From the NCBI GenBank assembly GCA_009617715.1, contig VTFK01000330.1, positions 124,001 to 188,000 on the forward strand: a stretch of DNA of 64,000 nucleotides, in the 5' to 3' direction. The position numbers and the translations under genes were made by a program. Below are positions 51,230-63,585 of this stretch, piece by piece. The stretch's first letter is position 1, and the number at the start of each line of letters is the position of its first letter. The DNA is from Plectrocnemia conspersa. Lineage: Eukaryota; Arthropoda; Insecta; Trichoptera; Polycentropodidae. Below the pieces are notes generated by a model. The model saw nothing but the letters and a program-made list of their open reading frames with translations, ran no database searches and was not told the origin of the DNA.

Positions 51230-51597
51230 AGTCAGTATCTACTGAATAAATCACGAAATAAAAAATCTTGAACCATTATGAAAAAACATATTGTCAGCGC
51301 AGCAGCCGAAATTACAACAATACGTTTACGTCTATGCGCGCGGAAAATTCTCACACAGTCAAGAGCAAAAAATTTCAGCTGCAATAATGTAAAAATATTT
51401 TCCGACGCTTCGCTCTGGATTTCCAACATTTTTAACTGTCTGACCTTCTTCCGCAGTTACGGCAGTTCAACGGATGAAATAGATACTCTTGTATAATGCA
51501 ACAGTCCGGGCCCGGGTTGAAGACGAGCCCCTATTCTTCTTGAACGAACCCGCATTGTCTAGCTGTAGCAAAGGGGTGGGAAGGGGTTGGAAAAAGG
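51230..51597. other. GC-elevated island
   Basis: Complex DNA with CGCAGCAGCCGAAATTAC and AGTCCGGGCCCGGGTTGAAG (about 51503). Overlapping domainless frames on both strands. Candidate noncoding element. Confidence 0.35.
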
Positions 51598-51635
51598 AGA
51601 AAGCAATTGAGGGTTATTTATTCTCGTCACAATAT
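51598..51635 (-). repeat. Right arm of the 38-bp inverted repeat pair
   Basis: Reverse complement of 50527-50564, 37 of 38 identical, 1.03 kb away. In one frame each arm encodes the same short peptide KAIEGYLFSSQY on opposite strands. That follows from the DNA identity and does not by itself show coding. Confidence 0.85.
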
Positions 51636-52281
<646 letters not shown>

Positions 52282-52863
52282 ACTCTTTTCTGTGAGTTTT
52301 GTATACACGTACACGCACTTGTACGTTAAAAGCAACCATAATCCCAAGTCTATTCATATGTATTTCGGTGGCGTTAAAGCCGTTTAACGACTCATTACGT
52401 CATATTAGTCAAATCGTTGCGGCTTTCCGAAGAAAGCTCTCGACCGTAAAAAAATCGTCGCATTCGACGAAGCACTTTGGCAACACAAAGAGCGCCATGA
52501 CGCCATTTTCGGGCCGTAGGCAAACGTTGAATTAAACATTTCGCGTCAAAGCGAATTAATCATCTTAAGTGAAATGCTAATGTGATGTGCTTATGGCGAA
52601 CGCATAGAATCCGCCTATACGCGCTATCAGTCAGAGACATGTTGACACAACGCAACGCCTATCAACCCACTGACATTTAATGATACATGACATCGACTAT
52701 ATGACTATAACAATTTCGATAAAAATAAATACTTATAATTATTTTCTTTAGAGCTTGTGAACAGGTAATCTAAGATCCAGTTTTGATGAAATATACCTGC
52801 TTCTTCTTGAATTCTAAGTAAAAGCATTATTTTATGTTTTTAATATAGTTATTTTTATCACGA
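52282..52863. other. GC-elevated island (52282-52690) then AT-rich
   Basis: The island contains GTTGCGGCTTTCCGAAG, GACGCCATTTTCGGGCCG and CGCGCTATCAGTCAGAG. It holds a 78-codon domainless + frame. Candidate noncoding element. Confidence 0.35.
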
Positions 52864-52985
52864 TTATTTTCTTCTCCTGCTCCGTGGTCGTCCAATTTTC
52901 CTCTTTTTTAGCGTTAAACCAGTCTTCATAAACATCCTGAGCCACGATTTAAATAAATTGTCGCTCGGATGTTGATTCACATTGT
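52864..52985 (-). pseudogene. DUF4817-like helix-turn-helix remnant of a transposon
   Basis: The minus frame ending at 52864 reads NVNQHPSDNLFKSWLRMFM followed by KTGLTLKKRKIGRPRS. This fits the pattern of the DUF4817 HTH found in mariner-related insect elements: a HxxPSxxxxxxW...F segment, then TGSxxxKKxxGRPRS. Only about 40 codons fit, the upstream codons of the same frame do not, and no catalytic domain follows. It is a short dead fragment; chance similarity is possible. Confidence 0.5.
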
Positions 52986-52988
52986 GTA

Positions 52989-53026
52989 ATCGGTAATAAG
53001 CGCAAAATATCGGTAATAAGCGCAAA
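52989..53026. repeat. 20-bp tandem duplication
   Basis: ATCGGTAATAAGCGCAAA occurs at 52989-53006 and again at 53009-53026, a 20-bp period. Confidence 0.9.
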
Positions 53027-54220
53027 GTTCCCCCATGAAGCGAACCATTGCGACTAAATTTCCATGGAGTAAACTCCCGCGCGCTGTCGCTCGCTTGCAC
53101 TCCTTCTTCGTGCGGATCCGCTCAGAAGCGATTTAAAAAGTACAAAAACTTATGGCCACCTTATCATTACTCAATTAAATTCATCGAGCATTTCAAATTT
53201 GTACAAAAACCAACTCAATTATTCTTAACAAACAATCAATCAGGATTATGATAACTAATCCTAGATTTATCGGTATCGTGAATCGTCAATCAATTTTGTA
53301 CCGACGTTTTAACTGTGTTGTACAAAAAAACATTACGAACACAATTAGTTGTTTGTTTTTAGTAACACATCAAAAAACATTAATAATCACGTTAAAATAT
53401 AATACAAACGCATAGAAACGTATTACTTATAATAAAAACGTGACGTGAAAATATTACCTTAATTTGCTACACAAAATAATAGCGTTATAAACGATGATTT
53501 GATATTTTATACGAATTAAAGTTTAACCTTGGAACATTTTTAATAATTTAATTTAATACGTTCCTATTATATATTTAAATAAACACACTGAGTACTCTTA
53601 CAGTTAGCGAGTATTAGAATTAACTATGTTAAAATACAACAGTTATTAGCTTAAATTTTAATATAGCTTTGCGAGAGAAATAGAGAAAGAAGAGAGGGAC
53701 TTAAATTTTAATTATACAATATAAATATAAGTGTATTGTATTAAAATTAATTGATGCTCTTTTAATATGTTTTATTGTATTTCATATAATTCACTTGCAA
53801 TATTACGAAGCACTACGAAGTAAAAACAATCACAAGTACTAAGTAGTAAAATACGAGTTTGAAATGTAAGATATTATTAATATCAATACAGCTTACAATT
53901 AATTGATTGTACTATACACTAGCTCGGTTTTGTTTTATTTTTTTGTTGCGATATTCATTTGTGAGATTGAGAAAATCTAGGAAAACCTAATATGTGAGAA
54001 TCGATGGGAATAAAAATTTGTCACCACTGGTTTTAATTATTGTGCGGTTGTAAAAACATAGATAAACCTAATCTGAGGCGATATTTAACTATGATATATA
54101 CACTGATATATTATGCTAGTTTAAGTAATAAGAATTAAATAATATAATTTTTTTATTTATGTAAATGTAATAACCTAACTTAAGAGGTTTTTTTGTTACA
54201 ATTTTCTGAGTTTAAACACG
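53027..54220. other. Small island (53030-53130) then AT-rich
   Basis: The island has GTAAACTCCCGCGCGCTGTC. No gene is recognised. The remainder is AT-rich. Confidence 0.35.
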
Positions 54221-54990
54221 CTGGAAACGGTCAACGTAAAATAATATACGTACACTGTACGTGGCATAAATTGTTTTACGAGCAACGTTGAAGTATCCCG
54301 CAAAATATACGACTTATTATAATATCCATAAAGCGAGACTACGTTTGTCGTATGATAATTTAAAAACGCTCTTTACGACCTCAACAATAACCGCAGATTT
54401 ACACTTTACATAGTAGCTAGCGTTGTAAAATCGTTTTATTTTTCCTGGCTATCACCCGTGGAAAAAAACTAATTTTATGACAACAAACAAAGCAGATTAA
54501 TTCGCTGTGCATTTTCATCAGTTAGTCACAAAAAAATATTATTTTAAAATGTAAAGTAAGCAACGGAAGATATAGAGAATAAAACAGTAAGCAAAAACGA
54601 AAATTATAGTTTCTTAATGTAACCTTATTGTTTCTTTGTGTTTTGACTAAATATTATATTGTATGACAATAATATTATTATTGACTTGACATTTTATTTT
54701 TTTTTTATAAAAGTTGTTTTTATATAAATAATATCATTATTAGTTTTTATTTGGTACTGATACATAGATATATTAGTAAATTTTTACCTATACGATTTAT
54801 GATGAAATAACAACCCTTAAGAATGTCATTACACCGTTCATTGTTGTTCATTATCGCATTTTACGTACGGCGCCGATTGAAATCATTTATAAACGCGTTC
54901 GTTATTTAATCGAAACTAATGGTCGCAATTAACGAACACAATTACAACAACGATCCCTAACCGGAACACGATGTTAAACGATCGGATTTG
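54221..54990. other. Islands at 54221-54480 and 54825-54985
   Basis: The second island contains ACGTACGGCGCCGATTG and repeated AACGA and CGATC words. No ORF. Candidate noncoding elements. Confidence 0.3.
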
Positions 54991-55390
54991 TTAGGAAAAA
55001 AAACGACAAATACATATATTCCATTATATACATACATATTTAAACATAGAAAGCCATGAAATGGTTTAATGAATTCAAGAATTTATTATTGCCCAAATAG
55101 GCAGATTGAATTTTACTAAAAAAAAAATTAAAAATCTAATTGAAGCTTTTTATGTTTTTTTCTTCCAATTTTATATTCAATATTGTGAATTTTAAATAAA
55201 AATTGTTCTTAATAACTTGTTAAAATTATAATTTAAACTATAAACCACCAGCCATCTAAAAAAATAATTTAAATAAAAAGGTAGCTGACCACTGATATAA
55301 ATATGTAATATGTAATAAATGTGCTACTAACGAAAATAGCTAAAGATTAATTTTACCTGTTTATAACGTCGACTTAATAAAAAATAAAAA
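54991..55390. other. AT desert
   Basis: Nothing recognised. Confidence 0.45.
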
Positions 55391-55670
55391 TAAGTATGTA
55401 TTTAGTAAAGGGGCGGCAAAATTTTTTTGCACCCCTCGCACATTCGTAGCTCGTAATTCTTGAAACGGTTCGCTAATTTGATAAATGTCAGCCGTTTTCC
55501 TGGCCGATTTAACGCTCGATGGCGATTGAGTAATAATAATAACAGGGGGTGAAAAAATATTGCGAGTGTAACGTGCATGGCTGGCTTCAGATAATAACGT
55601 AAATATAAAATCATAAAAGCTGTCAAATAGATTCTGGTCAAAAATTGCCGCAATTGATGACCATCGAATA
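55391..55670. other. GC-elevated island with opposed GGGGTG(C)AAAA motifs
   Basis: AATTTTTTTGCACCCCTCGC near 55422 and GGGGGTGAAAAAATATTGCG near 55545 are partly inverted versions of each other. A similar GGGGGTGGAATTTTTTGCG lies at about 50424 in another island. No coding evidence. A shared protein-binding site class is possible. Confidence 0.4.
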
Positions 55671-56240
55671 CATAAGGGTATGAAAAATTTTTTCTATGAA
55701 TCTTATTTTAAAATACAAAAAGCTTAACTATAAAAATATCATAAAGGCGTAATATCCTTTACGCTTTCACTGTAATATATTTTCATTAACTCCATTAAAG
55801 TACCTTATATATATATACACATTTGTAGGAAAACTTTGTTATTTACATATATACCTCAAACATTAAATAAATATAATCCATCTTCCACTCCAAAAAATGT
55901 TAAAGCCTGGAAAAGCTCCAAAAATGTAACTAACATTTTAATTACAAATTATCTGGCCCATCTTTCCTGAAAATTACCCACCTGAATACCACGTTTATGT
56001 TTGCCATATGGCCCGTCGCCAATATGGCCGTTTCAGTGGTGCCGTTTAACCCGTTCGCGGACTACCCTGTCACTTCATTCCCCTCGGGAGATAAATATTT
56101 GTTCGGCGTGGTGTATCGGTTTAAAATTGATTTACGCAAACCCTTAAACCGCAAACGCTTAGTTATACGGTCACCCACGCAAACAACCCCTCGCACATAC
56201 AAATCCACGTGCTATATACCTATATAATAGAATCAATTTC
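55671..56240. other. AT-rich then complex island (55950-56230)
   Basis: The island has GGCCCGTCGCCAATATGGCC (about 56009), CCCGTTCGCGGACTACC and CAAACCCTTAAACCGCAAAC. A 76-codon domainless + frame is present. Candidate noncoding element. Confidence 0.35.
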
Positions 56241-57420
56241 GATTAAGCAATGTGTGAAAATTTGGGTCTGTACTATTAAGGGTCATTTTTGTTCGGACGA
56301 GATTTAATTAAGCTAATACAAACACTCAGATGTAAATGTAAATTTTATTTTCCTTGTATTATAATATTAATCAATTTTTATATTTGATTTAGTCAATATA
56401 AAAAAATAACTTTGAACCTGTAACATCATACTCATTATCAAGATAATAAAGTGTGAATCTTTAAAATGTAAAAAATAAATATTTAGTACAGAATTTATTT
56501 GTAATAAATAGCATAAGTTTATGTACTGTTCTGAAGACTTACAATTAACAACGACTAATAAAATTATTTTTTTATTTTTATTAAATGAATTTTTCAGTGG
56601 CAATGGATGTCATGTTCTTAAAAACATAATGATGAAATATATTACTAAAATCATTTTAAGCACACATTTCAAGTGCAGTCAACGTCACACATGCCATAAC
56701 GAAAATAGCACTGCTGAAACAATAATCATTTTATTTTTTCTAGCCCTGTATCTATACTTTCCTAATATCCCTTAAATATACGTTTATAGAAATAACACAT
56801 TCTTAGAGTAAGCAACTGTTTTATTATTTATGTAATGTTGCTATCGATAAAATCAATATTCTTTTGACCTTCTCGTTCACTTGACCTTTTGTCTGTACGA
56901 ACAAGCATTCAATGCAAAATAAGATTTGATATATAAGATTAAGATTGCGTGTGATGAAATAAGACTCTCAGAATTCAATTTTTATTGCTATAAATGAGTC
57001 GCAATAATAGTATTATTTTGATCTAGTTACTTACATAACTTTTTTATCTTAGCAATGGAGCTTTTAATAAATTATTATTTATAGATTAATTTTTATTTAA
57101 TATTTTTTTTACGCCTTTATTTAAATTCATGCCCTAAATCAATTTATTTATACATACATATGTAATAATAAATGGTTTTTAATGTATTAATTTTTTTTTT
57201 TTTAATTTAACGTGCTAAAGATTTTAAAAGAAACTTGACAATATCACGTATTTCGTTATAGAAGTTATTTATTGTGTTGCAAGTATTGCAATTCTTTAAA
57301 TTGTTTATTATTTTAAATGTTTCTGTGCAATATCAATGTGAAGGTTCAATTAAAAGTTATTTTTCTTAAAACAGTTTATATTACAGCTGTAAAAATGTAT
57401 GCAATAAAATTATATTTTTT
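56241..57420. other. AT desert
   Basis: Nothing recognised. Overlapping frames at 56367-56603 and 56521-56775 are low-complexity. Confidence 0.45.
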
Positions 57421-58800
57421 GTGTCCTGGCTTTGCCTCGTAAAATTTCCCCGTTTCAAATCTTATAGCTTACTCCTAAACCAAATCTGACGATTAAAATA
57501 AAAACGCTGCTGATTGCGTACTTTGATAATATCAGTAATAAAAAATAGGCTTGTACTGGGTCATCTGTGTAAATTTGGTGTGAGCTCCATTGGCGGCGAG
57601 CTCGAGACTAAATTCTAGATTATTTCTAATTAATCTTAATTTGTAAAGCAAAATATCTTACGTCTTTTTGGCTAATTTTTGTGATACTGAAATGTTATAA
57701 TTATTCCATTGTCGAATTAAAACATATGTTTACCATATTTTCTGCCTTATTTATGTTTTTGTGAAAGTGTCGGTTATTCTAAAATGCTATTTTAACCGCG
57801 TCGTTCTACAACAAATTTGGTTTTAAAAGCATTTATTCGCTAAAAATGTAATTCATGAATCATATCACTAGATAAAAATGATAATGAAATAGAAAATAAT
57901 TCATCATAAATTGTTATAATATTTTCGTTAAATTAAATTAAAGGTTCATTTAAACGACAATTGCAAACTTATGGAAAGGAAATAGCAACGCGATTTGCCA
58001 AAAGGTCTTATAACAATAAAAGAATAGTGAATACCACAATTACAACAATTGTGTTAGCACTTATGTCCGTTAACTGCCCGTTTTGGGCGTAATATGCAAT
58101 ATACGATGCGTCTACCGGCATAAAAACCGCTATTGTAATATAATTATTGCATTCATGACTATAGAAATTGCTCCATTTTGCAATTTTACTTATTCAAGGC
58201 AAAATACATTTCGTTTGTTAAATAATCAAGCGATACAATTGGTCCACAGCATCCGCATGTATGATTCTCCAGAGACGTTTCGAATCAAATGTATAAAATA
58301 TCTTACACTTTGTCACATCAGCGAATGATTAAGCAATTTAAGATAAAAATATCAAAGAAATCTCAGCAAATCTTACAGAAGAGATTACTTCTCCACCTGC
58401 TTCTCTATCAGGCACTATTTATTTATGATAAATTGTAATTAATAACAATTTAGCCAGTCTATTTCGGCTGCAGCGTCATACCTCTTTGGACTTAAAGCCC
58501 GAAAAAGGTTTATTGGTCACGCAAATATTGTAAAAAAAATATTGTCACGTAAATTTGTTCAAAGTATTATGCAAACGACTCGGATTGTTCTTAGCCACAT
58601 CCCATAAATATTGTACAATTACAATCATTTTGTATAAAACTATTGATAGCTTGTTTTAAGATTAATTGTCTGGCAATCTGAGATGACGTTTTTTATTTAA
58701 ATATGCAGAACAAAGTCAAAGTATCATGCGAAATATTCTCGGTAAAAGTGTATATTTTTTCTTGAATATTTAAACACAAAGTAAAGTAAAAAAAACACTC
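57421..58800. other. Alternating AT-rich DNA and small complex patches
   Basis: Patches at 57421-57620 (GAGCTCCATTGGCGGCGAGC, a short inverted repeat) and 58060-58520. The 81-codon + frame at 58083-58328 lacks a domain. No RNA signature. Confidence 0.3.
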
Positions 58801-59180
58801 AAAGGGTTATTTTACAAAATTAATGGCCGCGCGTTTCGTAACCGGATCCGGGTTAAGGTCAAATTTCAATAAGCCTTATCAGAGAATTTGTTTTTCGGAA
58901 TTGGATAATAAAAATTTGCCTTTTTCCTACGGCACACCATAATCTCTCGCCCGGGCGAAAGCTCATCAGCCCAATGGATAACTGGCCATTCAGACGAGGC
59001 ACCTCTTAAGAGCCTCTCAGATTTAAAGGTCTCATTTATTTTTATTAAGGAAAAAAACGCAACGAGGTCCCGCCGGGGCGGAGAAACAAAGTGTCTTATG
59101 CAAATGAACGGCGATGCGCCGTGGGACCTTTATATTTCAAACTTTTTTCTCCCATCATATTGCTGGACGTTTAAAAGTAC
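58801..59180. other. Strong GC-elevated island with an octamer motif
   Basis: One of the most complex stretches in the window: TAACCGGATCCGGGTTAAGG (about 58839), CTCGCCCGGGCGAAAGC, GTCCCGCCGGGGCGGAG. ATGCAAAT, a POU-factor octamer, occupies 59098-59105. No ORF. It lies about 0.7 kb upstream of the RNase P-like RNA. Candidate enhancer or promoter-type element. Confidence 0.45.
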
Positions 59181-59828
59181 ACAATAAAACGTCTTAATTA
59201 GCCTAGGATGCTGCTACAAAGAACAATTTTTAAAACGTATTTTTTTTCTAAATTTACATAGGTATTATTAAGAACATAGTTCATAGAGTTCGTTGTCATT
59301 AATTATGTTAATAGAGGTTTATGTCTGAGAGCTAGCGATTAGTACCGAAATCTTGTCGTTTTAATTGAGTTCTTAATGAAAGAGGCAAAGGGTCTTTTTA
59401 TATTTCAATTTATTTTTAAGGCAATGGTTTTACGCCCTGTGAGGCTCTATAAAAAAAAGTTTATTGAGTAAATTATCTACCCGAAAGGTGTTTCCTCCTA
59501 ATTGAAAACATTGAAATTATTTAAAGATTATTATTTTTTATGAATCTCAAAGCGACGATGACATATACATCATATAATTTTATTTAATAAGTGAATCACA
59601 TTAGAACTCTAAGCACGTTTTTAGATCCTTAACCATACATCTATATTTTCACCTGCAGTCACACCTCTCTCACTTTGCAAACAATTCTCCCTACATTTTA
59701 GCGGTTTCTTCGCGTTTCGGTGGTTAACTACAACATAATGCGAGTTCATACAATTTCACCTCAAAAGTACAAACAGATTGTGCCACGAGCGTCGCTTTTC
59801 ACTTAAATTAAATTAATTTATATTATAT
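59181..59828. other. Spacer upstream of the RNase P-like RNA
   Basis: Moderately AT-rich, with a complex patch at 59640-59800 (ACACCTCTCTCACTTTGC, TTCTTCGCGTTTCGGTGG). No convincing exon or Pol III proximal element was identified. Confidence 0.35.
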
Positions 59829-60150
59829 TGTCTGCTGCAAAACACTATCTCCTAGTTTGTGCACTATATAAGTTGTACGAGGAAAGTCCACGCTGGCTGG
59901 CTTGCAGCGCAAACTTTTAACGAGTGAGTTCTAAAAGTGGCAGTGGCACAGTAGTAAAAGAGGGGAGAATTTGGCCGGTGTGACCAAGTCAAAGTTGGTT
60001 TTATCGGCCATCGGGGGCTTTGACAGTGTACCGATAAGCAGTCCCCCGTCGGACAAATTTCAAGCTTCGATGAACTTAACGAGAGATGTCTTAGTGGGCT
60101 AATCCCGAGTCCGGCTTCAGACTAATCGCTGACCTAGACAGGCTAAGCTG
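59829..60150 (+). ncRNA. Probable RNase P RNA (nuclear), the tRNA 5'-processing ribozyme
   Basis: Conserved blocks occur in the expected order. GAGGAAAGTCC (59879-59889) resembles CR-I, GAGATGTC (60083-60090) resembles CR-IV, and CAGACTAA (60118-60125) resembles CR-V. AGTC and GACT of the first and last can pair as core helix P4. Between them lie hairpins CGCTG/CAGCG (59891/59905), CTTTTA/TAAAAG (59914/59932), GGCCG..GACCAA/TTGGTT..CGGCC (59973-60009) and CGGGGG/CCCCCG (60012/60043). The last two are enclosed by GAATTT/AAATTTC (59967/60055), as expected for the P10-P12 specificity domain. Length fits nuclear RNase P and is too short for bacterial forms. Ends are uncertain (TGTCT at 59829 might pair AGACA at 60136). 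Departure: TTCAGA where ACAGA is usual in CR-V. RNase MRP RNA is the main alternative. It lies in the same orientation inside the presumed receptor intron. Confidence 0.62.
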
Positions 60151-62051
60151 TGTATAGTAAATGCACTATGACGTGAAGTAATTTTCAATGAACGGATAAC
60201 TTTAGAAGAAAATAGGAGACAATCGATTACACCAGGTGTTCAACTGAATGACATTAAAAAAAATTAGTCAATTCCAGTAAGATGAAAAATTACGACATTG
60301 ACATATAATTATATAAATAGTAAATTTATTAATAATTTCATATTATTCTTCTTAAAATATTCCTTAAAATAAATTTCGTTGAATATAATGAAAAACTTTA
60401 TTATAAATTCTAATGTATTACTATTTGCCATTTAAATTGTAATATCATTTTTAATTCTAAAACAGCAAAATCAAATAATTTTGATAATGATATAGATAAC
60501 GAACACAAAAGTGATAATTGATTTTATTGCAGCTTTCAATAACATAATAGAAAACACATTCAATTAAAGCTTCTTAAATATTTCTAGATCAGAAAACTGG
60601 TTAGCAAATAATATATTTGACTGACTTTTGAAAAAAGGTAAAAAAAATGTTTGCATTTATAAACATATGGCAATTTTTATTTTCCACAAAATTTCTAAAA
60701 TATTTAAGTCAATCAGTCGCTTTGACAAGTGTACTAGGGGAAACGCAAACAACTTGTTGGAAATTTATATAATCCGTAGAATCTTAAGCAACTTCGTTTT
60801 ATATGCCACATAATTACCAGAGTATTGTTTTAAGGAACATAAATATTGGACAACTCCTTAATAAGTACAGCTATCCAAAGTTTTATCCATCTGTCGGATG
60901 ATATTAATTTATTCGGATCTAAGTACTTGCAAATACGCATTGTATTCAAGCTAATTTTTATATGTACATTTTCTGTGTGGGTGCATTGGTTTAAAGCTGT
61001 ATAAAATTTTTTACGCTGTACCTTAAAACAGTATTATATTATAAAAATACCTTAGCATGAATAAAACCATTTTTTAAGTAAACTTTATAATATTACTTTC
61101 ATGACCTTCTTAAAGTTTTTATCAATCATACGTACGTTACTTTTACTATTCACTAGCTTAGCCGAAACTTAAAAAATAGTACAGCTTAAATTGTTTATAT
61201 TTTGGGAGGAATTATTAAATATATTAAAAACATAGAGGTGGAAAAATATATATGTAGTATATAAATAAAATGTTTAAGAAACACAAGGCAATGAAGCTCA
61301 TGGTGTGACTATCGGTAATAATTTGGCGAATGCGTGTTCATGTACCCTTTTTCGCAAACAAGATGAAGTAATGAAGTGGAAAGCCTAACAACAGTATTAA
61401 ACGCAGCCATATCTACGTTATCTACGTTCACTATTTTCCACAGTGAAATTCATTTATATGAGAGAAACAAATTGTGTATACCTATAAATAGTATCTACAA
61501 TTTTTTAATGTTTTTGAAATAACGTAACGCCTGTACTTTTTTTAAAAATGCATGAAAAAATTTGATGGTTTTTTTTTTATAAACATATTAATTGTGTGTA
61601 ATTGAAATAATATTACACATTAAAAAAATATGGTTTTTATTGTATACGTATATGCAGAAATGTACAAAAAATTTACACTTATATTTGTCATATTATTTTT
61701 TTTAATCATCATCGTTTTTATAAAAATTGTTATGTTTTGCACAACATATAAAAAGTATCTTTAAATTTAAAATTTGCAACAAAAAATTATACCATAATAC
61801 ATTTCATTCACATTCTGAAACACTTTTGACATTTGATTGACGTTTAGCTTATTTTTTATTACTTTTCTCACAAATAGGAATTGTAAGCTGTAACAAATAT
61901 GTCATTCATATATACAGATTTGCTACTTACGTTTAAGTATATGTGTAAAATAATATATGAGTATATTAGCTGACAAATTTAAAATAGTATAAATAGCCAA
62001 AAATTATGCTTGTTAAATTTATATACGTATGAAAAATAATTGAGTCTTTCG
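60151..62051. other. AT desert
   Basis: The first bases include a minimal TTTT (60182-60185) after the RNA gene. After that, nothing recognisable. A small complex patch lies at 61285-61440. Confidence 0.4.
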
Positions 62052-62144
62052 TTGCATTAAAACATAATCAATAACTATTAAATAAGTAGTAATGCAAAAC
62101 TCATTACCAAATATTTAATAGTTATAGATTGTGTTTTAATGCAA
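62052..62144. repeat. 93-bp inverted repeat with 33-bp arms
   Basis: Arms 62052-62084 (TTGCATTAAAACATAATCAA...) and 62112-62144 (... GTGTTTTAATGCAA) match at 31 of 33 positions around a 27-base centre. The centre also has a partial stem (GTAATG/CATTAC). Snapback MITE-like or a long hairpin; no target duplication seen. Confidence 0.8.
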
Positions 62145-63120
62145 TAAATCAATGATAAATTAATCACTTAATTAGTTGCTTTATGTCTGGTTTAATATCA
62201 CATTTCATAGACCACGTGACAAAGAAAAATGTATTATTTTATACACACATGAGTAAATATATCACATCAAAAATCATTCGAAAAAATCATTACTATAAAA
62301 CGTATTTTCAGCTGAAAATATAAACACTTCACTCTTACAGCTAGATCAGCTTTTCTCACTCTCACGAGTAAAATATACATGCAAGAATATGCGAATTGAT
62401 GACTTAGCAAGAATCAAATATCACCGAGCACTTGGGATTTTGAGATTTATCGCAAATGTTAAGTCTTTGCGAAAGTTCGTGACGTGAAAAATCTGCCTTT
62501 TACCCTTTTTACATTTTAATAAATAACCTTTTATTTTTTTATTTAATTTAAAATAATGCACCAATTTTACAAATTTTCATGATAAGATTACTTGAACGAA
62601 CCTAGTTTATATAATATTTTCTGTATTAAATACAACTTTATCGCTATTTTATTTGCGCAGTAACAGCTATATACTTTTTATATACTTATATGTATATATT
62701 AATCGTAAAGGTTTGGCAGGGTTCGGTTTATTCATCGGTTCAGCACCTTTCTTTCTACCTAACCGTTTGAGTCAGCAACATAAAAATGACCTGTGTTTCA
62801 AATATATTTATTTTTATTTCTCTCTATATATAATACAATATAATAATATATTCAAGTAACTTATTACATAAATATGCTCATTATTAATATATATTTTTAA
62901 ATTTATAAACACATACACGAGTTATCAAATATTATTTATTTTAATCAAAATATGTGGCCCTAAATTTTTTACATTGTACTGAAATTTTTTTACAAAAGTT
63001 TGCCCTCTTTTATATCTTAAATGTATTTAATAGTAAATGTTTACACATACGGCCACTAAAAAAATTTGTCAAGTATCAATAGCAAAGATAGTTTAAAATA
63101 AATTTAACGGGAAATTACGA
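62145..63120. other. AT-rich sequence
   Basis: Nothing recognised apart from a small complex patch at 62340-62510. Confidence 0.4.
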
Positions 63121-63560
63121 TGTCAAGAATTGTATGGATGTGGAAAACCAGTTACGTCATGGCTGCATACTCAAACTATTGATCAGCTGGTCAAAAAAAC
63201 TAAATCAGTCCAATTCAACCCATTTATAAGATTGAGAAGGCTTCCACAGGAATTGGGCAAAGAAAACAAGTCAGCGCTTATCAGCATATCTTAAGAGCTT
63301 CCGGGTCTTACAGCTCGGTCACCTTTTCTTGATCGTTTGATAACAGAAGATGAGAAATGGGTGTGCGTAGAAGACCTAAATTTTTTTTAACTTTTAAACC
63401 TGCCCAAACAATATCAGTAAACTTTAATTTTAGTATTTGATTGGATTGTTTTCACCACAAGAAGTAAAAAATAGGCGTAAAAATATGAATTTTACAACAC
63501 GACAATGCGCGTCCCCACGTGGCGAAATTGCCTCTCGATAAAATCACGGAATTTGTTTGA
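63121..63560 (+). pseudogene. Decayed mariner (Tc1/mariner superfamily) transposase fragment
   Basis: The + frame at 63328-63366 reads LDRLITEDEKWVC, the region of the first catalytic Asp (codon 63349-63351) in the mariner DEKW motif. From about 63492 LQHDNARPHVA contains the second Asp (63501-63503) in the family HDNARPH motif. The two are only 152 bases apart. The usual spacing in mariner is about 90 codons and 152 is not a multiple of three, so a deletion plus frameshift separates them. The upstream part (63121-63310) is degenerate and the third Asp is not seen. It is inactive. Terminal repeats are not identified. The adjacent hAT element begins shortly after. Confidence 0.8.
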
Positions 63561-63585
63561 AAGGTTTCATCTTATTCACCTTATT

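Noticed and set aside
59865..59870. TATATA as a Pol III TATA box for the RNase P-like RNA
   Set aside because: It lies only nine bases before the CR-I-like block, so a start 25-30 bases downstream would exclude an essential part of the RNA.
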